Source: Rhizobiales bacterium 32-66-11
GTDB lineage: Bacteria; Pseudomonadota; Alphaproteobacteria; Rhizobiales; Xanthobacteraceae
Length of the DNA stretch: 64,000 nt
Direction: 5' to 3'
Assembly (NCBI GenBank): GCA_002304505.1
Contig: NCEH01000038.1
Coordinates: forward strand, 1 to 64,000
Shown: in pieces, positions 41,518 through 50,705 of the stretch
Layout: the number at the start of each line of letters is the position of its first letter
Numbering within the stretch: position 1 is the stretch's first letter
Position numbers and translations under genes: made by a program
The notes under the pieces: generated by a model
Told to the model about the DNA's origin: nothing
Database searches by the model: none
Seen by the model: only the letters and a program-made list of their open reading frames with translations

Positions 41518-42119
41518 TCCAGCACCCCTTTTCCCATCCCACCTAACGGAAAGGGTGTGCCCCATTTTCTTGCTTTCCGATACCTTTCCCGAAGGCCACC
41601 TCCGGCGCCGCGCCGTTTGCGAGGGGCCGTCTCCGAAAAACGTCACGCGCCTCGCACACGGCGCGGCCCGTGGGCTTCGTCAAGCGGAACGACTGCGGCG
41701 CAAGGTATTTTGCGATCCGCGCGCATGCCTCTCGCCGTGCATGCCCGCGTCGCGCCAAGGGCTGGTGATCCCATCATCCGCTCTGCCAGCAGATCGGTTC
41801 GCCGGCACGAACCTTGCTCTTCCAGATGCGAGACGCCCGATGCCGCGCGCAGTCATCCCGACTGCCCACCAGATGCGCTTGACTCGCCTGCGACATCATG
41901 TTCCAAATTAGTTGACCACTTCGCTAGTCGACTAGCACGCTACGCACTCAGGGAAATCGCAGGCATTTAAGCGGGTTACGCCCGCTGTCATGGGACAGCC
42001 ATTGCCGCAAAACGGCACACAGGCCGGCGTGACGGTGCCAGAGCTGGAGGAAGCGGCGGCGGCCGGTGTCAGGCGCGGGGACCGCGCTCGATCGGGCGAG
42101 AACAAGAAGCGAGTAGAAA
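41518..42119. other. 602-bp gene-free gap upstream of the GntR gene
   Basis: No convincing gene. The right part holds TTGACC (41912-41917) and a perfect palindrome at 41923-41936, together likely the control region of the GntR gene. The left part (41550-41880) has only low-quality open frames. Confidence 0.6.
41923..41936. promoter_or_regulatory. Candidate GntR operator
   Basis: GCTAGTCGACTAGC is a perfect 14-bp palindrome lying about where a promoter -10/spacer would be downstream of TTGACC. GntR/FCD regulators commonly bind short palindromes of this size; this one precedes the GntR gene by 183 bp. Confidence 0.5.
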
Positions 42120-42794
42120 ATGCTCAATATCGACGAGGCGAATGCCGCTTTCGTGACCTATCGCGAGATCAAGAGGCGCATCGTGGATCTGTATTACGGG
42201 GTTGGCGAGCGACTGTCCGAGGCGCGCCTGGCGGAAGACCTGGGGGTGGGCCGCTCGCCCATCCGCACCGCTTTGTCACGTCTGAAATCGGAGGGGTGGA
42301 TCGCCATCTCCCCGCAGAGCGGCACCTATATCAAGGCCCTCACCCCGCGCGAAATCCGCGAGGTGACGGAACTGCGCATGCTGCTGGAGATGCACGCCGC
42401 CGGCGCGGCCGCGACCCGCATATCGGCGCCCATGCTCAAGACCCTGCGGGCCGACTTCCGCGCCAAGGCGCCGCGCATCGCCAAGGGCGACGCCGATGCC
42501 TTCATCGCCCTCGATAATCGCCTGCACGCCGCGATTTACGACGCTGCCGACAACTCCCTGGTGCGGCAGACTCTGCTGGACCTGCGCGACAAGGTGCAAT
42601 GGATCCGCCGCGTGTGCGCGGTCTCCCAGGAGCGCGTACAGGACGGCTTCGCGGAACTCGAAGGCATCCTTGCGGCCCTCGAACGGCGCGACGCCGACTG
42701 CGCCGCCAAGGCCATGCGCGACCATGTGAAGAGTGCCGCCGCCTTCTGCGAGCGGCTCGAGGAGATCGCCATTCTTCAGCAGCGGACGCCCTGA
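42120..42794 (+). CDS. GntR-family (FCD type) transcriptional regulator
   Basis: Regulator of 224 residues: winged HTH (about 10-75; LSEARLAEDLGVGRSPIRTALSRL, read across two helices) and an all-helical FCD ligand domain with metal-binding His residues (DNRLHAAIY, MRDHVKSAA). It precedes the NitT/TauT ABC genes in the same direction and probably controls them. Confidence 0.92.
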   Translation: MLNIDEANAAFVTYREIKRRIVDLYYGVGERLSEARLAEDLGVGRSPIRTALSRLKSEGWIAISPQSGTYIKALTPREIREVTELRMLLEMHAAGAAATRISAPMLKTLRADFRAKAPRIAKGDADAFIALDNRLHAAIYDAADNSLVRQTLLDLRDKVQWIRRVCAVSQERVQDGFAELEGILAALERRDADCAAKAMRDHVKSAAAFCERLEEIAILQQRTP

Positions 42795-42911
42795 CGGCGC
42801 CCGCCTTCGTCACCCTCACCCGCATCCCCGGCCAGGAGCGCGTTTCTTAAGTCGTTTCAAAGTTGGTCCGAGAATTGCGCAAAAAGCGCGACCGGACCTC
42901 CAGAGGAGAAC

Positions 42912-43748
42912 ATGATCATTATGGCAGCCATGGCGGGTGCGACACCCTTCATTGTCAATACGCATGCGCAAAAGCCGGTTTCTGCGCCCGTCGTCACGCT
43001 CAATGACGTGACGAAGGTCTATGAAACGGCATCCGGCGGCACGGTGCATGCGCTGAGCAAGATCAACCTTGCCATCCACGGCGCGGAATTCGTCTCCGTC
43101 ATCGGGGCGTCCGGCTGCGGCAAGACCACCTTGCTGCGCATCATCGGCGGGCTCGAGGACGGGTTCGGCGGCGAGCTTGTCCTGTCGGGTCGCAAGGGCG
43201 GCGGGCCGAGCCGCGATGTCGGCATCGTGTTCCAGGACGCGAACCTGCTGCCCTGGCGCAGCATTCTGCAGAACGTGCTTCTCCCGGCGCAGGTGCTGCG
43301 CCTGGACAAGCAGGCTTCGCTCGCCCGCGCCCACGAACTGATCGAACTGGTCGGCCTCAAGGGGTTCGAGGACAAGTATCCATTCGAGCTTTCGGGCGGC
43401 ATGCGCCAGCGCGTCTCGATCGCCCGCGCCCTGGTTCACAACCCCTCGGTGCTGCTCATGGACGAGCCGTTCGGCGCGCTCGATGCGCTGACGCGGGAAA
43501 CCATGAACGCAGAAGTGCTGAAGATCTGGGACGCCACCAAGAAGACGGTCTTCATGATCACCCATTCGATCACCGAAGCGGTCTTCATGAGCGATCGGGT
43601 GATTGTCATGTCGCCGCGCCCCGGCCGGGTGATCGCGGAAGTGGATATCGCCCTGCCGCGGCCCCGGCACATCTCCATGCTGAGCGAGGAAAAGTTCGGC
43701 GCCTATACCGGAAAGCTGCGCCGCCTGCTGGACGTGGGCACCGATTAA
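42912..43748 (+). CDS. NitT/TauT-type ABC transporter ATPase (SsuB-like)
   Basis: ATPase of 278 residues. Walker A GASGCGKTT, FQDANLLPWRS (Q-loop with the NLLPW signature of nitrate/taurine/sulfonate systems), ELSGGMRQRVSIARAL, LLMDEPFGALDALTRE. GAGGAG lies upstream of the ATG. Substrate class is inferred only; aromatic or aliphatic sulfonates, or amino-polycarboxylates, are possible given the adjacent monooxygenase. Confidence 0.92.
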   Translation: MIIMAAMAGATPFIVNTHAQKPVSAPVVTLNDVTKVYETASGGTVHALSKINLAIHGAEFVSVIGASGCGKTTLLRIIGGLEDGFGGELVLSGRKGGGPSRDVGIVFQDANLLPWRSILQNVLLPAQVLRLDKQASLARAHELIELVGLKGFEDKYPFELSGGMRQRVSIARALVHNPSVLLMDEPFGALDALTRETMNAEVLKIWDATKKTVFMITHSITEAVFMSDRVIVMSPRPGRVIAEVDIALPRPRHISMLSEEKFGAYTGKLRRLLDVGTD

Positions 43749-43814
43749 ACCGCGTCCCACCGCATCGCTTTGTTCCGCGCGTCTTCGCGCCACCTGAACC
43801 TGTGAGAAATCGCC

Positions 43815-44645
43815 ATGTCCCTCGACGCTACGGCTGCGGCCGAAATCCTCGCTTCCCGCAAGCGCGAGCGCCTGCGCTGGCTCTCCGTCTCCAGCGTGGA
43901 TTCCCTGATCTCCCTCGGCGGCTTCGTGATGCTGGCGCTGGTGTGGGAAGTGGCGGTGGATCTCTTCAAGGTCCCTGACTTTATCCTGCCTGCGCCCTCG
44001 GCCATCGCGGTTTCACTTTACAACGGCTTTGCCTCCGGCCTGTTCGTCTATAATTTCTTCGTCACCGCCTTCCAGACCATTGCCGGTTTCCTGCTGGCGG
44101 CGGTCATCGGAACCGCCATCGGCGCGGTGGTGGCGCAGTTTCGCATCGTCGAGCGCATCGTCTATCCCTGGCTGGTGGCGTTGCAGACCTTGCCGAAGAT
44201 CGCGATCGCGCCGCTGATCATCATCTGGGCCGGCTACGGCATCGGCTCCAAGGTGATCATCGTCGCGCTGGTGGCGATCTTCCCGGTGCTGGTGAACACC
44301 ATCATGGGGCTGAAATCCTGCGACCAGGGCAAGCTCGACCTCATGCGCTCGCTCGGCGCCGGGCGCTGGGAAACCTTCCGCACCGTGCGCCTGCCGAACG
44401 CGCTGCCCTTCATCTTCGCCGGGCTGAACGTCGCCATCGTGCTCGCGATCCTGGGGTCGATCGTGGGCGAGTTCGTGGGCTCGAAGGCCGGGCTCGGCAA
44501 TCTTATCCTGGAAGCGAACTTCCAGTTCGACGTGGCGCGCATCTTCGCGGTGCTGGTGGTGCTCGGCGTGTTCGGCGTCGTGCTCAGCCTGATCATGCGC
44601 ATGGCCCAGAGCCATTTCCTGTTTTGGAACAAGTCGCTCAGCTGA
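43815..44645 (+). CDS. NitT/TauT-type ABC transporter permease (SsuC-like)
   Basis: Permease of 276 residues with six hydrophobic segments and the EAA-like loop (DLMRSLGAGRWETFRTVRLPNALPF, crossing helix ends) typical of this class. Second gene of the transporter. Confidence 0.92.
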   Translation: MSLDATAAAEILASRKRERLRWLSVSSVDSLISLGGFVMLALVWEVAVDLFKVPDFILPAPSAIAVSLYNGFASGLFVYNFFVTAFQTIAGFLLAAVIGTAIGAVVAQFRIVERIVYPWLVALQTLPKIAIAPLIIIWAGYGIGSKVIIVALVAIFPVLVNTIMGLKSCDQGKLDLMRSLGAGRWETFRTVRLPNALPFIFAGLNVAIVLAILGSIVGEFVGSKAGLGNLILEANFQFDVARIFAVLVVLGVFGVVLSLIMRMAQSHFLFWNKSLS

Positions 44646-44691
44646 AGGCGACCCAAATAAAACCTAAAACAACCAGAGGCGGAGTTTGATT

Positions 44692-45756
44692 ATGCGAAGC
44701 ATTCGTTTGTCCTTATATACGCTGGCGGCGGCATTCGCCCTCACCGGTGCTGCCGGCAGCGCCGGCGCGGCGGAGAAGGTGGTCTATGCGGTCACGACCT
44801 CCAACATCTCGGTCGGCCATGCGGCCCAATCCTCCATCCCGCTCGCGGCGGATTTCTGGAAACAGGAAGGCCTGGATGTCGAGGTGATCGGCCTGTCCGG
44901 CGCCACCGCCGGCGTACAGCAGGTGGCCAGCGGCCAGGTGGATTTCGCCACCGTGGGCGGCGACGCGCTGCTGATTGCAAGGTCCAAGGGCATCAAGGTG
45001 AAGGCCGTCTATACTTACGCCCGCAAGTCGATCTATCGCATCGTCGTCCCTGAGGACAGCCCGATCAAGAGCGTCGCCGACCTCAAGGGCAAAACCATCG
45101 GCGTGCCCGACATGTCCGCCGGCTCGGTGCCATTCTCCCGCGCTGTGCTCTCCTCCGCCGGCGTGAACCCGCAGAGCGACGTGAAATGGCTCTCGGTCGG
45201 CATCGGTGGACAGGCCGCGAACGCCTTCCGCCAGAACGTGATCGACGCCTGGGCCTCCTGGGACACGGTGATCGCGGGGCTGGAGAACAACGGCTTCAAG
45301 TTCCGCTATATCGACCCGCCGTGGATCGACGAAGTGGTCGGCAACGTAATCATCGCCCGCGAGGAAACCATCGAGAAGAAGCCCGAGCTGGTGGTGAAAG
45401 TCGCACGCGGCATCGCCGAAGCCTCGGTCTATGGTCTCACCAATCCAGATGCGGCGTTGCGCAACCATTGGAAGATGTATCCCGAGACCAAGCCGCAGAC
45501 GGTGAATGACGACACCTTCAAGCAGGCCCGCCGGATCTTCGATTCCCGCTTCAATCTCACCAAGCTGGAGCCGGGCGTGAAGTGGGGCGAGAACGTGCCC
45601 GCCCAATGGAAGCGCATGGCCGACATTTCCATCGAGGAGGGGCTGATCCCCAAGGATTTCGACGTCACCGCCGCCTACACCAACCAGTTCATCTCAAAGA
45701 TCAACGATTTCGACGCAAAGAAAATCGAGGCGATGGCCAAGGCCTCCGCATGGTGA
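44692..45756 (+). CDS. NitT/TauT-type ABC substrate-binding protein (SsuA-like)
   Basis: Periplasmic receptor of 354 residues. Signal peptide (LYTLAAAFALTGAAGSAGAA), then a type 2 periplasmic-binding fold with GASGQ-like QQVASGQVDFATVGGDALL and DLKGKTIGVPDMSAGS. ATG at 44692 with GGAG 7 bp upstream; 46 bp after the permease gene. Ligand unknown. Confidence 0.9.
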   Translation: MRSIRLSLYTLAAAFALTGAAGSAGAAEKVVYAVTTSNISVGHAAQSSIPLAADFWKQEGLDVEVIGLSGATAGVQQVASGQVDFATVGGDALLIARSKGIKVKAVYTYARKSIYRIVVPEDSPIKSVADLKGKTIGVPDMSAGSVPFSRAVLSSAGVNPQSDVKWLSVGIGGQAANAFRQNVIDAWASWDTVIAGLENNGFKFRYIDPPWIDEVVGNVIIAREETIEKKPELVVKVARGIAEASVYGLTNPDAALRNHWKMYPETKPQTVNDDTFKQARRIFDSRFNLTKLEPGVKWGENVPAQWKRMADISIEEGLIPKDFDVTAAYTNQFISKINDFDAKKIEAMAKASAW

Positions 45757-45772
45757 GGACGCGCTGAGCTAA

Positions 45773-45812
45773 GGCGCCAGTTATCCTAGGGCGCCAGTAT
45801 CCTAGGGCGCCA
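45773..45812 (+). repeat. Short tandem repeat with palindromic GGCGCC core
   Basis: GGCGCCAGTTATCCTAG (45773-45789), GGCGCCAGTATCCTAG (45790-45805) and a partial GGCGCCA (45806-45812), in the gap before the second monooxygenase gene. Confidence 0.85.
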
Positions 45813-45889
45813 CGTGATCTGCCCGTTTCACCCATCCTGGAACAAGAAAAGCCGTGCCGCGCTTCGGCGTTGCACAAGGAGAACAAGAA

Positions 45890-47136
45890 ATGACCGAACG
45901 ACGCAAAGATCAGATGAGGCTGGGTGGCTTCTTCCATCCCACGGGCAATCACGTGGCCGCCTGGCTCGATCCCGGCGCCCAGATCGACGCCGGCACCAAT
46001 TTCGAACATTATGTGCGGCTCGCGCAAACCGCGGAGAAGGCCAAGTTCGACCTGATCTTCCTCGCGGATGCCATCGCCACCCGCGACGGCAACCTTCAGG
46101 CCCTGTCCCGCTGGCCGCAGAGCCCTACAGCCTCGCCCGCAAATACGCCTCGCTGGACCATATCAGCCACGGCCGCGCGGGCTGGAACGTGGTGACCTCC
46201 TCCAATCCGTCGGAGGCCTATAATTTCGGCCGCGATGCCCATTACGGCCATAATGAGCGCTATGAGCGGGCGGAGGAATTCGTCAAGGTCGTGAAGGGCT
46301 TGTGGGACAGCTGGGAAGATGACGCGTTCCTGCGCGACCGCGCCAGCGCCCGCTATTTCGACCCCGACAAGCTCCATTACCTCAACCACAAGGACAAGCA
46401 CTTCACGGTGCGCGGGCCGCTGAATGTCGCCCGGCCCCCGCAGGGCTATCCGGTGATCTTCCAGGCCAGCGCCTCCGACACCGGCAAGGAGCTGGCGGCG
46501 CAGATCGCGGAAGTCATCTTCACCCCGCTCCACGATCTGGAGCAGGCGCAGAAATTCTATCGCGAGCTGAAGGATCACGCGGCCAAATACGGCCGCGGCG
46601 CGGACGAGATTGTCGTCATGCCCGGCCTCAACGTGGTAGTCGCCGCGACCGAGAAGGAGGCGGACGAGAAGATCCGCTATCTCCAGAGCCTGATCCACCC
46701 CGATGTCGGCAAGGAACTGCTCTCCGCCGCGCTGGGCGGCATCGATCTCAGCGCGTGCGACGTGGACGAACCCCTGCCCGCCCATCTCGTCGCCGAGGAG
46801 CTTGGCCGCTCCAATTCGCGCGTCTCCTACATGCTCAAGGGCAATCCCACATTGCGCCAGATGTACGAGCAGTTCGGCACCGGGCGCGGCCAGCGCACGG
46901 TGAAGGGCACGCCTTCGAGCATCGTCGACCAGATGGAGAATTGGTTCGTGAACCGGGGCGTCGACGGCTTCCTCATCCAGCCGCCGATCCTGCCCTCGGG
47001 GCTCGACGAATTCTGCGCGCGCATCATCCCGGAATTGCAGAACCGGGGCCTGTTCCGCACCGAATATACCGGCAGCACGCTGCGGGAAAATCTCGGCCTG
47101 CGCCGTCCGGCAAGCATGTACGCGAAGGCGGGCTGA
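45890..47136 (+). pseudogene. Second NtaA-type monooxygenase, frameshifted by internal deletion
   Basis: FMNH2-dependent monooxygenase, paralogue of the enzyme at 38537. ATG 45890 is preceded by AAGGAG. The first frame gives MRLGGFFHPTGNHVAAW through NLQALSRWPQ, then shifts near 46120. The other frame resumes at EPYSLARKYASLDHISHG and runs intact to 47136. Compared with the intact paralogue, about 32 residues (the EPLTLLSALA..GLGAT-type strand) are missing; the offset requires 3n+1 bases, about 97. As written it is inactive, although transporter and flavin reductase genes around it are whole. Confidence 0.88.
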
Positions 47137-47194
47137 GGCGCATCGACGCCGGCGCCGCCGTTCGCCCGGCGGCGCCCCAAGGGAGGAAGAAGAC

Positions 47195-47734
47195 ATGAGC
47201 GTGCATGCGGCCTTTGAATGCGATCCCGCCCGCGAGCCCCAGGAATTCCGCCGTTGCCTCGGCCAGTTCGCCACCGGCGTCACGGTGGTGACGGCCAATG
47301 TGGGCGGCGAGCTGGTGGGGCTGACGGTGAATTCCTTTGCCTCGGTCTCGCTGGATCCGCCGCTGATCCTGTGGTCGATCGATCAGGCGTCCAAGAGCTA
47401 CCCCAAGTTCAGCATCGCGGAACACTTCACCATCAACGTGCTGGCCCATGACCAGATCGCCCTCTCGCGCCATTTCGGCCGCTCGGGGCCGGACAAGTTC
47501 GTGGACATCGGCTGGAGCGCCGGAGAAACCGGGGCGCCGATCCTCGACAATGTCGCCGCCTTCTTCGAATGCAGCCGGGAATCCGAGCATCGCGGCGGGG
47601 ATCACCTCATCCTCATCGGCCGGGTGCGGCGCGCGGTGCATTTCGAGCGCAGCACGCTGCTGTTCGCGCAGGGGCGCTATCGCATCGCCACCGACCATCC
47701 CGCCGAGGCGAGCGCGGTGCGCGTCGCCTCCTGA
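47195..47734 (+). CDS. Flavin reductase (NADH:FMN oxidoreductase family)
   Basis: Flavin reductase-like protein of 179 residues that supplies reduced FMN to a two-component monooxygenase. Motifs: GQFATGVTVVTA, LTVNSFASVSLDPPLILWSI, FTINVLAHDQ, and DHLILIGRV near the end. GGGAGGAAGAAG precedes the ATG. It sits 58 bp after the broken monooxygenase gene and is the likely partner of that enzyme or of the intact one at 38537. Confidence 0.92.
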   Translation: MSVHAAFECDPAREPQEFRRCLGQFATGVTVVTANVGGELVGLTVNSFASVSLDPPLILWSIDQASKSYPKFSIAEHFTINVLAHDQIALSRHFGRSGPDKFVDIGWSAGETGAPILDNVAAFFECSRESEHRGGDHLILIGRVRRAVHFERSTLLFAQGRYRIATDHPAEASAVRVAS

Positions 47735-47776
47735 TCCATGCCGGCCGCGCAAAAGTGCGGCCCTCGGGCCGACCCC

Positions 47777-49279
47777 TCAGATCGGCAGGCCGTGCGACGG
47801 CGCACCGAGGCGGGCGTCATGGGCTTCGCCCGCCAGCAGCGCCGCTTCGTGCGAGGGAAGCTCGCCCGCCGACTTCGGCAGGCTGATGGAGGCGCGCAGG
47901 CCGCCGGGCTGGTTGAACAGGATGATATCACCGCCGTGCCGCCGGACGATGGTGCGCGCGATGGACAGGCCGAGGCCGAGGCCGCCGGTCTCGCGGTTGC
48001 GCGAATGCTCCATGCGGAAGAAGGGCGCGAACACTTGCTCGCGGGCCCCATCGGGAATGCCCGGTCCGTCGTCCTCGACCACGATTTCGATGTTCTCGGA
48101 ACCTTGCGTCACGCTCACCCGCGCGCGCTCGCCATAGCGAACCGCATTCTCCACCAGGTTGCGGCAGGCGCGGCGCAGCGCTTCGGGCCGGCAGCGATAG
48201 CTGATCTTCCCCCCTTCGGTGAAGGTGACGGCGTAGCCGAGTTCGGCGAGATCGTCGCACATGCTCTCCACCAGCGCCGGCAGATCGACCGTGCGGGTGG
48301 TTTCCGCCGTGGCTTCCTCGCGCACGAAGGTCAAGGTCGCCTCGGTCATGGATTGGATTTCGGCGATGGTGCTGAGCATCTTTTCGCGCAATTCGTCGTC
48401 CGAGACGAATTCCGCCCGCAGCCGCAGCGAGGTCAGCGGCGTGCGCAGATCATGGCCGATGGCGGCGAGCATGCGGGTACGATCATCGATGAAGCGCACC
48501 AGCCGGCTTTGCATGCGGTTGAAGGCTTCGGCGGTGCGGCGGATATCGTCCGGCCCGGTTTCCGGCAGCGGCGCGATCTTTTCGCCCCGGCCCAGCGCCT
48601 CGGCCGCCGCCACGAGGCGGCGCATGGGCTGTGCGATGCCGCGCGCCGTTATCACCGCGATGACCGACAGCACCAGAACCGACAGGGCGAGCGAGACCGT
48701 GGATTGCGAGGTCCAGAAATTCTCCTGCGCGCGCTTGGCGAAGGCCGAGTTCAGCCACGATCCGTCGGCGAGTTGCACCGTGATGCCCATCGCGCCGTCA
48801 TCGTCCAGATAAACGAACTTTGCCGGCCGCGAGAGCGGCCACGCATGAGGCGGAAGATCAATCCAGGATGAATTGAGGACATCGACGCGCGGCGCCGCGC
48901 CGACGCCCGCTTCCGCCGGCACGGCCGTGTTCGCCTCATTGCCCGGCGGGGCGAGCGGCGGCAGCGGTTGGCCGAGATAGGACCACGCCTGCTGGCGCCA
49001 CGCCGTGGAATTCTTCGGCCGATCGGGCGAGATCCAATAGCGCGTGGTGCTGGTGCTGCTGGCGGCGAGGATGTCCTTGTGGAGCGCGGCCGGCGTCGCC
49101 TCCAGCACGCGCGCGAGCGAGGCGCAGCGGCTGAGCGTCTCGGCCTTGGCGGCCTTGCGCATCACCTGCCCGTGCTCGTCCCAGGAAATGAAAAATACCA
49201 CGGCCTGCGACAGCATCAGCGACAGAAAAGTGAAGCAGATGAAGCGCGCGGCGAGGCTACGCGTCCACAGGCGCATCAT
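47777..49279 (-). CDS. Two-component sensor histidine kinase
   Basis: Membrane kinase of 500 residues. First membrane helix at about 10-32, a periplasmic sensor region (about 33-200), second helix (VSLALSVLVLSVIAVITA), HAMP, HisKA with the phospho-acceptor box IGHDLRTPLTSLR, and a HATPase domain (NLVENAVRYG, DDGPGIP, GGLGLGLSI). EnvZ-like layout. The start overlaps the response-regulator stop (ATGA-type). The signal is unknown; a link to the adjacent transport/monooxygenase genes is possible. Confidence 0.94.
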   Translation of the reverse strand: MMRLWTRSLAARFICFTFLSLMLSQAVVFFISWDEHGQVMRKAAKAETLSRCASLARVLEATPAALHKDILAASSTSTTRYWISPDRPKNSTAWRQQAWSYLGQPLPPLAPPGNEANTAVPAEAGVGAAPRVDVLNSSWIDLPPHAWPLSRPAKFVYLDDDGAMGITVQLADGSWLNSAFAKRAQENFWTSQSTVSLALSVLVLSVIAVITARGIAQPMRRLVAAAEALGRGEKIAPLPETGPDDIRRTAEAFNRMQSRLVRFIDDRTRMLAAIGHDLRTPLTSLRLRAEFVSDDELREKMLSTIAEIQSMTEATLTFVREEATAETTRTVDLPALVESMCDDLAELGYAVTFTEGGKISYRCRPEALRRACRNLVENAVRYGERARVSVTQGSENIEIVVEDDGPGIPDGAREQVFAPFFRMEHSRNRETGGLGLGLSIARTIVRRHGGDIILFNQPGGLRASISLPKSAGELPSHEAALLAGEAHDARLGAPSHGLPI

Positions 49280-49995
49280 CACGAAGCAACCTCCGCCACG
49301 AGGCTGTAGCCGCCGCCCCAATGGGTCTTGATCAATGCCGGGCTCTTGGGATCGGCCTCGATCTTCTTGCGCAGGCGGCTGACCTGATTGTCGATGGAGC
49401 GGTCGAACGGGTCGGCCGCCCGGCCCACCGTGAGATCGAGCAATTGATCGCGGCTGAGCACAAGGCCGGGATGGTCGAGGAACGCGCACAGCAGGCGGAA
49501 TTCGGCGGTGCTGAGCGCGACCGCGATGCCGTCCGGCCCCAGAAGCTCGCGCCGCCCGGCATCCAGCGTCCAGCGGTCGAAGCGCACCACCTTGGCGGCC
49601 AGCTGGCCCTTCTGCGGCGGCAGGCTGTGAACCCGACGCAGCACCGCCTTGATGCGGGCCAGCAGCTCACGCGGGTTGAAGGGCTTGGTGAGATAATCGT
49701 CGGCGCCCACCTCGAGGCCGACGATGCGGTCGGTCTCCTCGGCCATGGCGGTGAGCAGGATGACCGGCAGGTCCGTGGTGCTGCGCAAATGCCGGCATAG
49801 GGAAAGCCCATCCTCCCCCGGCATCATCACGTCCAGCACCACGAGATCGGGCGCATTGCGCTCCAGCAGGCGGCGCAAGGCCAGCGCATTCTCCGCGAGG
49901 CTGATGCGGTAGCCGTGCTGCGTCAGGTATTTGCCGACCAGGTCCCGGATGTCGCGATGGTCGTCCACGACGGCGATGTGATGTGCCGAGTTCAT
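49279..49995 (-). CDS. OmpR-family response regulator
   Basis: Regulator of 238 residues: receiver domain with VVDDH acidic pocket, phospho-acceptor LDVMMPGEDG and switch Lys (LTKPFNP), then a winged-helix DNA-binding domain (VSRLRKKIEADPKSPALIKT, RGGGY-like WGGGYSLVAEV). GGAGGAG precedes the ATG at 49995. Forms an operon with the kinase. Confidence 0.95.
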   Translation of the reverse strand: MNSAHHIAVVDDHRDIRDLVGKYLTQHGYRISLAENALALRRLLERNAPDLVVLDVMMPGEDGLSLCRHLRSTTDLPVILLTAMAEETDRIVGLEVGADDYLTKPFNPRELLARIKAVLRRVHSLPPQKGQLAAKVVRFDRWTLDAGRRELLGPDGIAVALSTAEFRLLCAFLDHPGLVLSRDQLLDLTVGRAADPFDRSIDNQVSRLRKKIEADPKSPALIKTHWGGGYSLVAEVAS

Positions 49996-50388
49996 TTCGA
50001 TGCTCCTCCCGGAACATACGCACGCCCGCCACCGCGCCCACCGGGATTATGTATCAGAATGTATCGCGCTGCGCCCGTGCGACACACTGCGATCAAAAAC
50101 TTGCCCCGCCTGCCATCGGCCGCGGCCGCAGGCCGGTGGAATGCCGGTTCGGACGCGCGTGCGGCCGCTGCCCGGCCGTTCTCCTTTCGGCGGAGATTTA
50201 GCGGCGTTCTCATCACGGATCGGCGAGCTCGTATCAGAATGCCCGCATGCCGGTACACACGACATTTCGCGACAATTTCCATGGTGCAGCGCGATAATTC
50301 TGCGACAACTCCGATCTAGCTTACGCATGCTTCGGCAACAACACGAATACGCAGATCACATCTGCGTTAAACAGACGGATATACGAAA
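49996..50388. other. Divergent control region of the two-component operon
   Basis: The 393-bp gap has no gene. The word GTATCAGAATG occurs twice on the plus strand (50051-50061 and 50231-50241), exactly 180 bp apart; possible response-regulator sites. No clear promoter was identified. Confidence 0.45.
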
Positions 50389-50601
50389 ATGCGTTACGCT
50401 ATTCTTGCGCTGGTTTCCGCTTCTCTGTTCGCAACCGCCGCTTCCGCGCGCGAAACCCATCTGGAGCAGCGGCAGGCGCCGCACACCCAGGAGCTGACCA
50501 CCACCACCACCACGCCCGACCAGCGCGACCACACGCCCGTCATCTCCGAGCAGGACCGCCTGTTCCTGAAGCTCGGCGACCGCGGCATCGGCAACGGCTG
50601 A
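50389..50601 (+). CDS. Small secreted protein of unknown function
   Basis: 70 residues with a convincing signal peptide (MRYAILALVSASLFATAASA) and a short polar mature part of about 50 residues containing a run of seven Thr and no Cys. No family recognised. A hairpin follows the stop. Coding status rests on the signal peptide and position. Confidence 0.6.
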   Translation: MRYAILALVSASLFATAASARETHLEQRQAPHTQELTTTTTTPDQRDHTPVISEQDRLFLKLGDRGIGNG

Positions 50602-50627
50602 TCGCGCCCCGCTGAAATCGGGCCAGA

Positions 50628-50652
50628 GGGCGGTCGGCAATGCCGGCCGCCC
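50628..50652 (+). terminator. Possible terminator hairpin
   Basis: GGGCGGTCGGC-AAT-GCCGGCCGCCC: 11-bp stem with one mismatch, followed only by TT. It lies between the small-protein stop and the convergent soxA stop and could serve either transcript. Confidence 0.45.
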
Positions 50653-50705
50653 TTGCGCGGTCATCCTTTTACGCATCTAGCCGGCGGCGCGCGCATCTGA
50701 ATGCG

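Noticed and set aside
41518..42119. Small proteins in the gap before the GntR gene
   Set aside because: The open frames there have no convincing start signals, no domain and atypical composition.
42912..47734. Naming the genes ssuBCA-ssuD-ssuE
   Set aside because: The monooxygenase belongs to the NtaA/SnaA/DszA branch rather than SsuD, so alkanesulfonate specificity is not supported.
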